The translations under genes and the position numbers were made by a program. This document shows, one piece after another, positions 42,505 to 52,075 of a DNA stretch of 64,000 nucleotides. Origin of the DNA: Candidatus Saccharimonadota bacterium (GTDB lineage: Bacteria; Patescibacteriota; Saccharimonadia; Saccharimonadales; Saccharimonadaceae); assembly GCA_016290315.1 (NCBI GenBank), contig JAEETK010000001.1, positions 1 through 64,000 of the forward strand, read 5' to 3'. Numbering within the stretch: position 1 is the stretch's first letter; each line of letters starts with the position of its first letter. The notes beneath the pieces are model-generated. The model worked only from the letters and a program-made list of their open reading frames with translations. It was not told the DNA's origin and searched no databases.

Positions 42505-42732
42505 ATGAATGCAGTATTTGTGATAAAAAAGGCATTTTCTTCTGGCTGCGCAAGCATTACTCTTTTCGAAGATGGTAGCATCCTTTACGAAGACTCCTTC
42601 GAAAGAAGGGCTAAGGGTGGATGTAGCGAAAAGGTATTCGCGCTCTTCTGCATTGATACTATTGATCGCGAAGTTTGCGATAAGATTTATAGCATCCTGA
42701 GCGGTGGCAAAAAGGTGCCGGCGTCCGCGTGA
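42505..42732 (+). CDS. Small unknown protein (75 aa)
   Basis: Starts at ATG 42505 behind AAGGAG; upstream frame to 42409 is promoter and leader. MNAVFVIKKAFSSGCASITLFEDGS... looks like a compact beta-rich domain with four Cys, ending in a helix and Lys-rich tail. No family recognised. Its stop codon lies inside the terminator stem. Isolated transcription unit of the strong-promoter class. Confidence 0.7.
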   Translation: MNAVFVIKKAFSSGCASITLFEDGSILYEDSFERRAKGGCSEKVFALFCIDTIDREVCDKIYSILSGGKKVPASA

Positions 42733-42743
42733 CGCCGGTTTTT
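42718..42743 (+). terminator. Terminator
   Basis: CCGGCGT / ACGCCGG stem with a 7-nt loop and TTTTT; overlaps the last codons of the 75-aa gene. Confidence 0.9.
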
Positions 42744-42775
42744 ATTGTCTAAAGGGGCAATAAGCATAAGCGTAC

Positions 42776-42804
42776 TTGATTTTTTGTGGTATGTGTGGTA
42801 TAAT
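42776..42804 (+). promoter_or_regulatory. Sigma-70 promoter (TTGATT-17-TATAAT)
   Basis: TTGATT 42776-42781, TATAAT 42799-42804 with TGG before it. It starts a leader of about 160 nt. AAGCATAAGCGTAC lies directly upstream of the -35. Confidence 0.8.
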
Positions 42805-42892
42805 ATAGGATATAGCCTTTAAGGAAGACTAAGTACTTGGAGAGATTGGACTGTTAAATAGAACATTTTTTCATCGTCCCAAAGTGCGTCTT

Positions 42893-42930
42893 CGCGTTTT
42901 TGTCTATTAAGTATAGTGGATAAAAACGCG
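42893..42930 (+). promoter_or_regulatory. Long stem-loop in the leader of the 119-aa gene
   Basis: CGCGTTTTTGTC / GATAAAAACGCG can pair over 12 bp (one G-U) around a 14-nt loop. A second small hairpin (GCTCC-AGAT-GGAGT, about 42950-42964) lies close to the ribosome site. The 164-nt structured leader is longer than others here and may control translation; it matches no riboswitch I know. Confidence 0.5.
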
Positions 42931-42974
42931 GAGATGTGCGAGAAAGGAAGCTCCAGATGGAGTTAGGGTGAAAA

Positions 42975-43334
42975 ATGAGATATTTCGATGATCTTAGTAA
43001 TTGTGGTGCAGTAGCGGAAGTTGTAACGGTTAAGTTGCATGATGATGACGATAGTGTAGTACGCGCTAATACATGCGAATCTGGTATCAGGGAGCATTTC
43101 GTCTATAAGCCGTGCAGGCCGATTGATTTGTATATTGTTTTAGCTTCTGCGGTCGCTTTGGTTGTGTTTGGTTGGATATTTGCCAAATATTGTCCAGATG
43201 TTCGTATTAATTACGAGACAATGGAATGTGAAGCGGTGTTCAACGTAAGAATGTTTGTAACTTTTTTGTTAGCCGCGTTGGCGGAAGTCGGCGGTTATGC
43301 ATATTATTGCTACTACGAGCTCACTCACATGTAA
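42975..43334 (+). CDS. Small two-TM protein (119 aa)
   Basis: Residues 1-48 are soluble with two Cys; two TM helices follow at about 50-70 (LYIVLASAVALVVFGWIF) and 92-112, with a short loop CPDVRINYETMEC holding two Cys between them. Function unknown. A structured leader and its own promoter and terminator surround it. Ribosome site is a weak AGGGTG. Confidence 0.7.
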   Translation: MRYFDDLSNCGAVAEVVTVKLHDDDDSVVRANTCESGIREHFVYKPCRPIDLYIVLASAVALVVFGWIFAKYCPDVRINYETMECEAVFNVRMFVTFLLAALAEVGGYAYYCYYELTHM

Positions 43335-43358
43335 CGAAGAACAGTTTCGATCAACCAC

Positions 43359-43384
43359 AGAGCCGGCGCGAGTCGGCTCTTTTC
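43359..43384 (+). terminator. Terminator
   Basis: AGAGCCG / CGGCTCT stem, 8-nt loop, TTTT. Confidence 0.85.
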
Positions 43385-43391
43385 CTGCTTT

Positions 43392-45535
<2,144 letters not shown>

Positions 45536-45543
45536 GTCTTTAT

Positions 45544-45549
45544 ATTATA
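45544..45549 (-). promoter_or_regulatory. -10 (TATAAT) of queA-tgt, leaderless
   Basis: Minus-strand TATAAT, 8 nt upstream of ATG 45535; the intervening bases have no ribosome site. Confidence 0.5.
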
Positions 45550-45620
45550 TAATTTTTTGAGTATCTTTGCAAAGTTTCCTCTGCGAAATTATTGAAATTG
45601 TCGATGTATTGAATGACTTA

Positions 45621-45644
45621 AAAAGCCGGCCATGAAAGGCCGGC
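45621..45644 (-). terminator. Terminator of the 109-aa gene
   Basis: GCCGGCC / GGCCGGC 7-bp GC stem, 6-nt loop, TTTTT on the minus strand. Confidence 0.88.
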
Positions 45645-45651
45645 GTGTGTT

Positions 45652-45981
45652 TTATCGGGGGAGGATTTGCTTGAGATGATCAAGGTCCGTAATCGTTGCC
45701 TCGCTTAAGGATTGCGGGTTAACCATGATTGAATATTCTCTGCCGGAACGGAGTTTTTTCTTCTCGCCGTTTGAGCATATGATGGCAACGTCTCGTTTGG
45801 GGGAGTAGTGAAATATAATGTTGTTGTCGTCGTCTTTGCTGATGGACTCTCCTTTGATTGTAAAAGGTATGACTGAAAAGAAAAATGGTTTGGGGACGCG
45901 TATCATTACTTTTTTGGTTTCGGAGTCGTATGATGCGCCATATAAGTATGCGCCAAAAATTGGATTTTTGATTATCTGCAT
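45652..45981 (-). CDS. Small unknown protein (109 aa)
   Basis: ATG 45981 follows a perfect GGAGGT. The protein (MQIIKNPIFGAYLYG...) is basic, beta-rich, soluble, with one Cys and no motif I recognise. It has a strong promoter with a palindrome over the start site, a short leader and its own terminator. The strong-promoter class of small genes. Confidence 0.7.
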   Translation of the reverse strand: MQIIKNPIFGAYLYGASYDSETKKVMIRVPKPFFFSVIPFTIKGESISKDDDNNIIFHYSPKRDVAIICSNGEKKKLRSGREYSIMVNPQSLSEATITDLDHLKQILPR

Positions 45982-46009
45982 AATACCTCCATAGATAGAA
46001 AAGAACAAT

Positions 46010-46053
46010 GTTTATCGATAAACTTTATAACGCAGTTGCAGTTATTGTGTCAA
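46010..46053 (-). promoter_or_regulatory. Sigma-70 promoter with palindromic operator-like site
   Basis: Minus strand TTGACA 46048-46053, 17-bp spacer, TTATAA 46025-46030. Directly downstream, GTTTATCGATAAAC (46010-46023) is a perfect 14-bp palindrome covering the expected start point, where a repressor could act. Confidence 0.7.
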
Positions 46054-46068
46054 GCCAGTGAGTGATAT

Positions 46069-46094
46069 TTTTAGTTTTTTAAGCTTTTTTAAGC
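46069..46094 (+). repeat. TTTTTTAAGC direct repeats upstream of the response regulator
   Basis: TTTTTTAAGC at 46075-46084 and again at 46085-46094. The sequence TTTTAGTTTTTTAAGCTT (46069-46086) is repeated exactly at 47718-47735, upstream of the ABC permease. Likely binding site for the OmpR-type regulator encoded here. Confidence 0.55.
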
Positions 46095-46136
46095 TTCGCT
46101 TTCTAAAATTGGTAATATGGAAATAGGAGAAAAACA

Positions 46137-46796
46137 ATGAGAGTTTTGTATGTAGAAGATGAACAGTTTTTAGCGGAAGCTGTAAAGCACAACCTTAACA
46201 AAGAAGATATCGAATGCGATTTAGCGTTTAATGGTGAAGATGGTTTAAATATGGCTTTGGACAAAATATATGACGTAGTTATTTTGGACGTGATGCTGCC
46301 GAAGCTCTCTGGAATTGATATTTTGCGAAGAATGCGTGAACGAAAAATTGCCACACCGGTAATTATGCTATCGGCATTGTCGGAAGTGGAGGATAAGGTT
46401 CATGGACTAGAATCTGGCGCCGATGATTATCTTGCAAAGCCATTTAAAACGGCAGAATTGGTTGCGCGAATTAAGGCACTAATGCGACGTCCGGCGGAAA
46501 TTCAAGATGAAAAAGTTAAGTATTTGAATTTAGTTTATGACGTAAACGAGAAAAGCCTGAACGGCATTACATTGACGGCGAAAGAAGCGGGAATTATTCA
46601 TGAGCTTTTAAAAACTCCAGGCAAAATCGTGAAAAAAGATTTCTTATTGAATAAGGTTTGGGGCGGGGAGGCTTTAGGCGAAGATAATTATATAGAAGTT
46701 TATATTTCGCGCTTGCGAAAAGTGCTAAGAAAAATTGGCAGTAGGGCAGAAATAAATTCAGTACGCGGATTTGGTTATAAAATTGTAGAAGCATAA
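46137..46796 (+). CDS. OmpR-family response regulator
   Basis: 219 aa. Receiver domain with the acidic pocket VEDE (D8), phospho-acceptor D51 in VILDVMLP, K101 in YLAKPF; then a winged-helix DNA-binding domain ending in NSVRGFGYKI. It is phosphorylated by the adjacent histidine kinase and binds DNA, probably direct repeats such as those at 46069-46094 and 47718-47745. AGGAG ribosome site; two nt separate its stop from the kinase ATG. The two-component pair is followed by an ABC transporter that is probably its target. Confidence 0.96.
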   Translation: MRVLYVEDEQFLAEAVKHNLNKEDIECDLAFNGEDGLNMALDKIYDVVILDVMLPKLSGIDILRRMRERKIATPVIMLSALSEVEDKVHGLESGADDYLAKPFKTAELVARIKALMRRPAEIQDEKVKYLNLVYDVNEKSLNGITLTAKEAGIIHELLKTPGKIVKKDFLLNKVWGGEALGEDNYIEVYISRLRKVLRKIGSRAEINSVRGFGYKIVEA

Positions 46797-46798
46797 AT

Positions 46799-47731
46799 AT
46801 GTTTAGGAAATTACGAAATAAATTCATTCTGACAAATATGGCAATCACGACGGCAATTTTAATAGTGTCGTTTGGTGCTATTTTTGGTTCGACTGCAATT
46901 ACGAGTATGAATCGTCCGCACGGAATGCAAGATCGGCCGGAATTTGAAGTGTCGACTGAAATGCGCGAGGTTTTTGAGGATGAAATTAAACGAGATCGTG
47001 CGCAACGTCTGGAGAGATTAGGATTAACTCTGATTCTAGTGGCAATTATGACAGAATTGTTAGTTTTTATGGCGAGTTATTATTATGCCGAAAAATCGAT
47101 TAAGCCAGTAAAAGATGCCTATGACAAACAACGTGAGTTTATTGCGAATGCGTCGCATGAACTAAAAACGCCGATTGCAGCGGCGCGAGCAAATTTTGAA
47201 GCTTTGGCGACAACGGAGCAACCTTGGACGAATAACGTTGATGCTGAACTGGATAGGGCGGCTAAACTGGTGAGCGATTTATTAGTGTTAGCGCGAACGG
47301 ACGGTCGGACGACGGTGCTGGAAAAGAAGAATGCGGATTTGGTGAAAATTGTTAAAAAACGCGAACAATTGATCGAAGCACGTTTAGGTGAAAAAAAGAT
47401 AGAACTAGATTTGCCGGATAGTGTAATAGTTAAAATTGTACGCGCCGATTTTGAGCAAATTTTGGATATTCTGCTAGACAACGCAATTAAATATTCGAAG
47501 ACGAAAATATGCATTTCTTTGAATGATAAACGCCTAAAAATTTCCAATGATGGAAAGACGATCCCGTCAGAGAAATTGCCAAAAATATTTGATCGTTTTT
47601 ATCAAACCGACAAAACAGCAGAAGGATCGGGACTGGGGCTTGCGATTGCAAAATCTGTGGCCGATCAAAATGGATGGAAGATTTTAGCGGAGTCTGACAA
47701 GAAAAGTACGAGTTTTATTTTAGTTTTTTAA
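46799..47731 (+). CDS. Sensor histidine kinase
   Basis: 310 aa. Two TM helices (about 10-33 and 75-98) enclose only about 40 outside residues (MNRPHGMQDRPEF...), so there is no large sensing domain; such intramembrane-type kinases often sense via a partner transporter. HisKA with REFIANASHELKTP (His near 120), N box LLDNAIKYS (about 225), and GSGLGLAIAK (about 280) are intact. No HAMP domain. It ends in the repeat box TTTTAGTTTTTTAAGCTT. The partner may be the ABC transporter encoded next. Confidence 0.95.
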   Translation: MFRKLRNKFILTNMAITTAILIVSFGAIFGSTAITSMNRPHGMQDRPEFEVSTEMREVFEDEIKRDRAQRLERLGLTLILVAIMTELLVFMASYYYAEKSIKPVKDAYDKQREFIANASHELKTPIAAARANFEALATTEQPWTNNVDAELDRAAKLVSDLLVLARTDGRTTVLEKKNADLVKIVKKREQLIEARLGEKKIELDLPDSVIVKIVRADFEQILDILLDNAIKYSKTKICISLNDKRLKISNDGKTIPSEKLPKIFDRFYQTDKTAEGSGLGLAIAKSVADQNGWKILAESDKKSTSFILVF

Positions 47732-47745
47732 GCTTGTTTTTAAGT
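47718..47745 (+). repeat. Second copy of the TTTTTTAAGC box, upstream of the ABC permease
   Basis: TTTTAGTTTTTTAAGCTT (47718-47735) repeats 46069-46086 exactly; TTTTTAAGT follows at 47737-47745, giving TTTAAG units 12 bp apart (10 bp apart in the first copy). It overlaps the last codons of the kinase gene. Confidence 0.55.
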
Positions 47746-47787
47746 ATAAAAGAGATAATTTAAACAAAATAATAGAAAGGATTTAGG

Positions 47788-49293
47788 ATGTTTAGGAGCA
47801 TGCTAAAAAGGAGCTTTTTGTCGATCAGACGGAAGTTGGGGCGAACAATAATATTAACACTACTTTTCTTTATGATGGCAAATTTAGTGTTGGCGGCAAT
47901 TACGATAAAGACGGCCGTTGCGGCGCAGATGAGCTATGCAAAGTCTACGCTTGGTGGAACGGTGACGGTTCAGGCCGATATGGATGCGATTCGTGAAGCA
48001 CAGAAAGAAGAGATGGAAAATGGTGGCGATCGCAAAGAAATGTTTAAAAACATGGTGCGTCCGGCCGTTGATGTAGAAACAGCGAACAAAATTGCGGAAT
48101 ATTCTGAGTATGTAAAAGATTATTCTTATGAGATATCGAGTTCGGCAAATTCGGCGGAATTAGAAGTCGTTGAGTCTGAAGGTGGCGATATGGGCGATGG
48201 TCCTGGCGGTTTTGGGCGTAGGGACATGGAGTCGTCGGAAGATATTACTCTAGATGGCGATATAACAATCTATGGCATAAATGCGTATGCATATATTTCT
48301 GGTGTGCAAAATGAGTCAATGACGATAAAGGACGGAACGTATTTTGATGAAGATTCTAATGACAAGGCGATGATTTCGTATGAGTTTGCAGAGTTAAATG
48401 ATTTAAAAGTTGGTGAAAAATTTAAAATTAAAAATATTTACACGGAAAAAGAAATTGAATTAGAAGTAGTGGGCATTTACGACAGTTCCGAGGAGCGTGC
48501 AAGTGCAAATGCTATTTATATGAATATCGACACGGCGGCAAAGTTTTTGAGTAACGATGACTATAATGACGGGAAATTTAATGTCAGCAATGTGAATTAT
48601 TTTATGATTAATTCTGAAAAAGCCGAAGAATTTGTTGAAAGAGTTAATGCAGATTTTCCTGAATTATCTGAGAACAACTTAAAGATAGCGGTGGACACGA
48701 GCGAATATGACGCGATGTCGAGCTCAATTGAAAGTGTTGGTAGTTTTGCGACAACTATTTTAATAATAGTGATTGTGGCGGCGATTATTATAGTAACTTT
48801 GATAGTGACAATAAATGTAAAAGATCGTCGATATGAGATGGGGGTTTTGTTGTCTTTGGGTGCACATAAAAGAAATATTGTGGGGCAAATTGCAACGGAG
48901 TTGGTAATAGTTGGAACGATTGGTTTTGTGTTGGCATCGATTTCTGGAACTTTCTTGGCGAAGAGTATGGGGCAAAGCATTTTAGAGTCACAAATTGCGG
49001 CAAGTTCGCAACAGTCTGAGCGTAATTTTGGTCGCCCTGGAGCGCAGATGGGCGGAAATATGAATGCTCCAGAAATGCCAAGTAACAATTCGGCGAAGTC
49101 TTCTGGTGGCAATATGAAGCAGAGAATAATGGCAAACCAGAAAACGGACATTAAGCTAGATATTAATGCCGCGCCGATGGACTTTCTATTGTTGTTTGTA
49201 ACGGGGTATGCGGTTATCGTGTTTGCATTAATTATGCCTTCGGTGAATATCTTGCGCTATCAGCCAAAAGAAATACTAGCGGGAAAGGAGTAG
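47788..49293 (+). CDS. FtsX/MacB-type ABC permease (Vex-like)
   Basis: 501 aa. N-terminal TM (about 17-40), a long outside domain (about 45-300) with Gly/Asp/Met-rich loops, then three TM helices (about 315-340, 370-395, 460-490) with the FtsX-type KDRRYEMGVLLSLGAHKRNI between them. A low-complexity Asn/Gly/Ser/Met insertion lies between TM3 and TM4 (about 410-455). It resembles the Vex1/Vex3 permeases of streptococci, which also sit beside a two-component system (VncRS); the cargo is unknown, perhaps a peptide. GAAAGGA precedes the ATG; three nt separate it from the ATPase gene. Confidence 0.88.
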   Translation: MFRSMLKRSFLSIRRKLGRTIILTLLFFMMANLVLAAITIKTAVAAQMSYAKSTLGGTVTVQADMDAIREAQKEEMENGGDRKEMFKNMVRPAVDVETANKIAEYSEYVKDYSYEISSSANSAELEVVESEGGDMGDGPGGFGRRDMESSEDITLDGDITIYGINAYAYISGVQNESMTIKDGTYFDEDSNDKAMISYEFAELNDLKVGEKFKIKNIYTEKEIELEVVGIYDSSEERASANAIYMNIDTAAKFLSNDDYNDGKFNVSNVNYFMINSEKAEEFVERVNADFPELSENNLKIAVDTSEYDAMSSSIESVGSFATTILIIVIVAAIIIVTLIVTINVKDRRYEMGVLLSLGAHKRNIVGQIATELVIVGTIGFVLASISGTFLAKSMGQSILESQIAASSQQSERNFGRPGAQMGGNMNAPEMPSNNSAKSSGGNMKQRIMANQKTDIKLDINAAPMDFLLLFVTGYAVIVFALIMPSVNILRYQPKEILAGKE

Positions 49294-49296
49294 AAA

Positions 49297-49944
49297 ATGA
49301 ATACATTAAAAGTTGAAGGCGTTTCGTATAGTTATAAAAATGCGGCCGGTGAGCAAGTGATATTGAAAAATGTGAATGCGGAATTTAAGGCTGGAAAAAT
49401 GTACGCTATTGTAGGGGAGAGCGGTTCTGGCAAAACAACTTTATTGTCACTGCTCTCTGCGTTGGATAAATTGCAAGAGGGCGACATTAAGTACAACAAT
49501 AAAAGTTTACGTAAAATTGGCGGAAGCGAATTTAGGCTAAAATATGTAAATATCGTATTTCAGTCATATAACTTGATTAAATATATGACTGCGAAAGAAA
49601 ACGTGGAGGTGGCGATCGATTTTGATGGTAGGAAAGTGGATGCAAATAAATATTTAAAACAGGTGGGGCTTTCGGAAGAAGAAGGTGGCCGCCTAATCGG
49701 AAAGTTGTCTGGTGGGCAGCAGCAACGAGTTGCAATAGCGCGGGCGATTGCTTCAAATTCGCCAATTATTGTGGCGGACGAACCGACGGGGAACTTAGAT
49801 GAAGATACTGAAGAAAAAATAATTGGACTATTTAAAGATTTGGCACATGATGACAAAAAGATTGTGATTATTGTGACGCATAGTAGGCAAGTAGCAGAGC
49901 ATGCGGATGAAATACTTCGCCTTAAAAAGGGCAAGCTGAATTAA
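49297..49944 (+). CDS. ABC transporter ATPase (LolD/Vex2 type)
   Basis: 215 aa. Walker A GESGSGKTT (40-48), signature LSGGQQQR (about 135), Walker [13 protein letters not shown] and H-loop VTHSR intact. It powers the FtsX-type permease encoded just upstream. No C-terminal extension, unlike the ATPase at 17259. GGAAAGGAG overlaps the permease end and serves as its ribosome site. A terminator follows. Confidence 0.95.
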   Translation: MNTLKVEGVSYSYKNAAGEQVILKNVNAEFKAGKMYAIVGESGSGKTTLLSLLSALDKLQEGDIKYNNKSLRKIGGSEFRLKYVNIVFQSYNLIKYMTAKENVEVAIDFDGRKVDANKYLKQVGLSEEEGGRLIGKLSGGQQQRVAIARAIASNSPIIVADEPTGNLDEDTEEKIIGLFKDLAHDDKKIVIIVTHSRQVAEHADEILRLKKGKLN

Positions 49945-49945
49945 T

Positions 49946-49981
49946 AAAAAGAGCCGTCAACGTGTCGAGTTGACGGCTTTT
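49946..49981. terminator. Bidirectional terminator
   Basis: AGCCGTCAAC / GTTGACGGCT 10-bp stem with a 7-nt loop, A and T tracts on the two sides, between converging genes. Confidence 0.9.
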
Positions 49982-49998
49982 GTGTTTGGAGGCGGCGA

Positions 49999-50403
49999 TC
50001 AATATAGCCGTTCAAGTTCTACGAAATTGTTAGAACTTTTGCTGTCGGGATAATAAATAATGGTGTATTTATATAATCCCGGCCACAGAAGATAGGTTTT
50101 TTGGCTTTTATCTCTGAGCAGGTGGATGAAATATGTACGAGCTTCGAACGTTATCTCGTATTGGTCGCCGTACCGTTTAATCGATGTAGTCTGTGCTGTA
50201 ATATTGAAGTTCAGCGGTACGCCTTTGATCGTCCAGGACAACTGCGTTTTTACGAGATTTATGCTACATTGCTGAATGTCAAGGTCGTTCATGGGGTGTT
50301 TTCTGCCTCTTTTGAATCCATTAACATTAGCAATGGTCTCCATAGCTAGTCGCAATTGGTCCTCATCCGGTCCAGCTAAGATTGGCACTGTTATGCTGGG
50401 CAT
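49999..50403 (-). CDS. Unknown protein (134 aa)
   Basis: Soluble, beta-rich, one Cys; reads MPSITVPILAGPDEDQ... with an aromatic strand-rich C-terminal half (YFIHLLRDKSQ, LLWPGLYKYTIIYY). No family recognised. ATG 50403 follows AAAGGAGGAG. It has a TTGACA promoter and shares the terminator at 49946-49981. Member of the strong-promoter class. Confidence 0.7.
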   Translation of the reverse strand: MPSITVPILAGPDEDQLRLAMETIANVNGFKRGRKHPMNDLDIQQCSINLVKTQLSWTIKGVPLNFNITAQTTSIKRYGDQYEITFEARTYFIHLLRDKSQKTYLLWPGLYKYTIIYYPDSKSSNNFVELERLY

Positions 50404-50444
50404 AAGCTCCTCCTTTCAAAAAGTGCAACGACAACGTCATGTAT

Positions 50445-50473
50445 ATTAAAACACTATTTATATATATTGTCAA
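50445..50473 (-). promoter_or_regulatory. Sigma-70 promoter (TTGACA-17-TTTAAT)
   Basis: Minus strand TTGACA 50468-50473, 17-bp spacer ending TGT, TTTAAT 50445-50450. Confidence 0.75.
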
Positions 50474-50522
50474 TTTATTCTAAATATTAGTAAATGGATG
50501 TGTTGTTGTAAAATTAACATAA

Positions 50523-50571
50523 ACACTAGATATAGCGTACATTTGCGTATTGACTACGCTATATGTAGTGC
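50523..50571 (+). promoter_or_regulatory. Two NrdR-like boxes
   Basis: Box 1 ACACTAGATATAGCGT (50523-50538) and box 2 ACGCTATATGTAGTGC (50556-50571) match the known NrdR box consensus (ACACTATATATAGTGT) at 14 and 13 of 16 positions. Their centres are 33 bp apart, close to three helical turns as in known NrdR sites. Box 2 fills the spacer between -35 and -10, ideal for repression. The two also form a 16-bp inverted repeat with one mismatch. Confidence 0.7.
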
Positions 50572-50578
50572 TTATAAT
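50550..50578 (+). promoter_or_regulatory. Sigma-70 promoter (TTGACT-17-TATAAT) overlapped by NrdR-like box
   Basis: TTGACT 50550-50555, 17-bp spacer, TATAAT 50573-50578; start about 50585, ATG at 50607. Confidence 0.85.
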
Positions 50579-50606
50579 TATTTTTGTAAGATAAAAAAGG
50601 GCATGT

Positions 50607-51041
50607 ATGAAAAATATTCTTTACTTTGAACCAAGTGATGTAACGAAATTCGATTTTGAACGTTTTAAAAAATCTTTAAATGAGTATGCAAATGTGTCAG
50701 ACAAAGATATTAAAGATTCCTTGAAAATGTTTGATAGATTTGAGAATTTGCATGTAAGTCGTTTGGTAGAGTTAGGGGCGGCTTTGATTGAGAAGAATAG
50801 CGATGCGGCATCTGCGAAAAAATATTTCGAAAAATATGGGCAATATTTTGGTAATAAGTTTGAACGTTTGCGTAGGATTACTGGGTATTTGGTAGGTTCG
50901 CTTGATCGTTGGAATGATGGCAAGAAGGCAGAGGAAGCGGCGCGCGTCAAGCATTCAGTAAACTCCGCGATTGATGATCACGAGCGAGCGGTGCGTCTTG
51001 AAGAGCAGGCTATGGCGCACAATATAGCTTATGCGAGCTAG
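50607..51041 (+). CDS. NrdR-controlled protein with NrdD-like C-terminal signature
   Basis: 144 aa, mostly helical, soluble, no Cys. Residues 89-116 contain RRITGYLVGSLDRW and NDGKKAEEAARVKH, which resembles the C-terminal signature of anaerobic (class III) ribonucleotide reductase NrdD (RR-[IV]-x-GYL ... [FW]N-x-GK-x2-E-x3-RVKH). The catalytic barrel, the glycyl-radical loop and the zinc Cys pairs of NrdD are all absent, so this cannot be a reductase; the fragment might be a regulatory or partner protein. The two NrdR-like boxes in its promoter fit a link to deoxynucleotide supply. Monocistronic; the next gene converges. Alternative: chance likeness in a lineage-specific protein. Confidence 0.7.
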   Translation: MKNILYFEPSDVTKFDFERFKKSLNEYANVSDKDIKDSLKMFDRFENLHVSRLVELGAALIEKNSDAASAKKYFEKYGQYFGNKFERLRRITGYLVGSLDRWNDGKKAEEAARVKHSVNSAIDDHERAVRLEEQAMAHNIAYAS

Positions 51042-51056
51042 GCTTGAACTGTTGGT

Positions 51057-51986
51057 CTAGCCGAATTGGATAAGGGCTAGGCCAATAATGCAGAATACTA
51101 TTGTTATAGTCCGCTTGGTAAGATCTATTTTTGTGATTTTTTCTTTCTCGATTTTTGGAAATAGTTTAGTGATAAGTATGCCTAGAAGCATGACCGCAAA
51201 AGGCTGCACGCCTTGAGCCACAAATGAAACTAGCGCAATAGATGTCATAGTTCCACCAAGCGTTGAGAAAACTCCGCTGAATGAGTTAAAGAGCTCATTT
51301 ATAATATTTAGACCAATTACCTTGCGGCCATTACTTTTGAGCATTTCAATGAATGATTTTCGGTATTTTTTAGATAGGACAAAAATAACGATGCCAACTA
51401 TTAGAAGTGTAAGATTTGTCCATAGTATGGTTTGATTATAATCGTGGCTTTGATTTGTGTATCTTTCGATAATAAACCATATTGCGTATGCAGATGAGGA
51501 GAAGGCCATCATGGCAAAAGTGATGAATTTTTCTTTGCTGAATTTCTTTTTGCTAGGTTCGTAAGTGACAGTTATGGCTGCAAATGTAATGATGGCGCTG
51601 CCGATTAGTTGTAGGGGGCTAATATGTTGATTGTTTAAGACGAGCGGCGAGATAAAAAGCATGAATACGGGGATTAGTTGGAGTAGTATGGCAATAATGG
51701 TCGTATCGTCGCGATTAAGTGCTAAAAAGTAGACGATGGTTGCGGTAGTGTAAAGCGCAGAATTGAACAGTAATAATAAAATGCTAGGTAGATCGAAGGA
51801 TGGATTGAAGTTGCAAATGGGTAGGTATATCAATGCCATTACGCCGCCGGCAATAATCGTAGACGATAAGGCAAGCGCTCGATAATCTGCATTCTTGATT
51901 ACTTTTGATATGAGGTATTTGTCGATATGATTGGTGGAGGCGCTAAATATTGCGGCGATGGTGGCTAAAATAAGAGGGATTAACAT
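51057..51986 (-). CDS. EamA/DMT-family transporter
   Basis: 309 aa with ten TM helices in two EamA halves (1-140 and 165-309), normal for drug/metabolite transporters that move small molecules such as amino acids or nucleotide-sugars. The frame is open back to 52094, but that extension covers the neighbour's terminator, so ATG 51986 is chosen; it sits close behind TGT-TAAAAT (11 nt), with almost no leader. Substrate unknown. Confidence 0.85.
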   Translation of the reverse strand: MLIPLILATIAAIFSASTNHIDKYLISKVIKNADYRALALSSTIIAGGVMALIYLPICNFNPSFDLPSILLLLFNSALYTTATIVYFLALNRDDTTIIAILLQLIPVFMLFISPLVLNNQHISPLQLIGSAIITFAAITVTYEPSKKKFSKEKFITFAMMAFSSSAYAIWFIIERYTNQSHDYNQTILWTNLTLLIVGIVIFVLSKKYRKSFIEMLKSNGRKVIGLNIINELFNSFSGVFSTLGGTMTSIALVSFVAQGVQPFAVMLLGILITKLFPKIEKEKITKIDLTKRTITIVFCIIGLALIQFG

Positions 51987-52040
51987 AGTATACGTTAATT
52001 TTAACAGTAAGCATGTATTTATTGTACTTTGCTTAAAACA

Positions 52041-52066
52041 AAAAAGCCTCGGCCGGCTGGCCGAGG
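52041..52066 (-). terminator. Terminator of the 111-aa gene
   Basis: CCTCGGCC / GGCCGAGG 8-bp stem with a 4-nt loop and TTTTTT on the minus strand. Confidence 0.9.
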
Positions 52067-52075
52067 GGTGGATGT

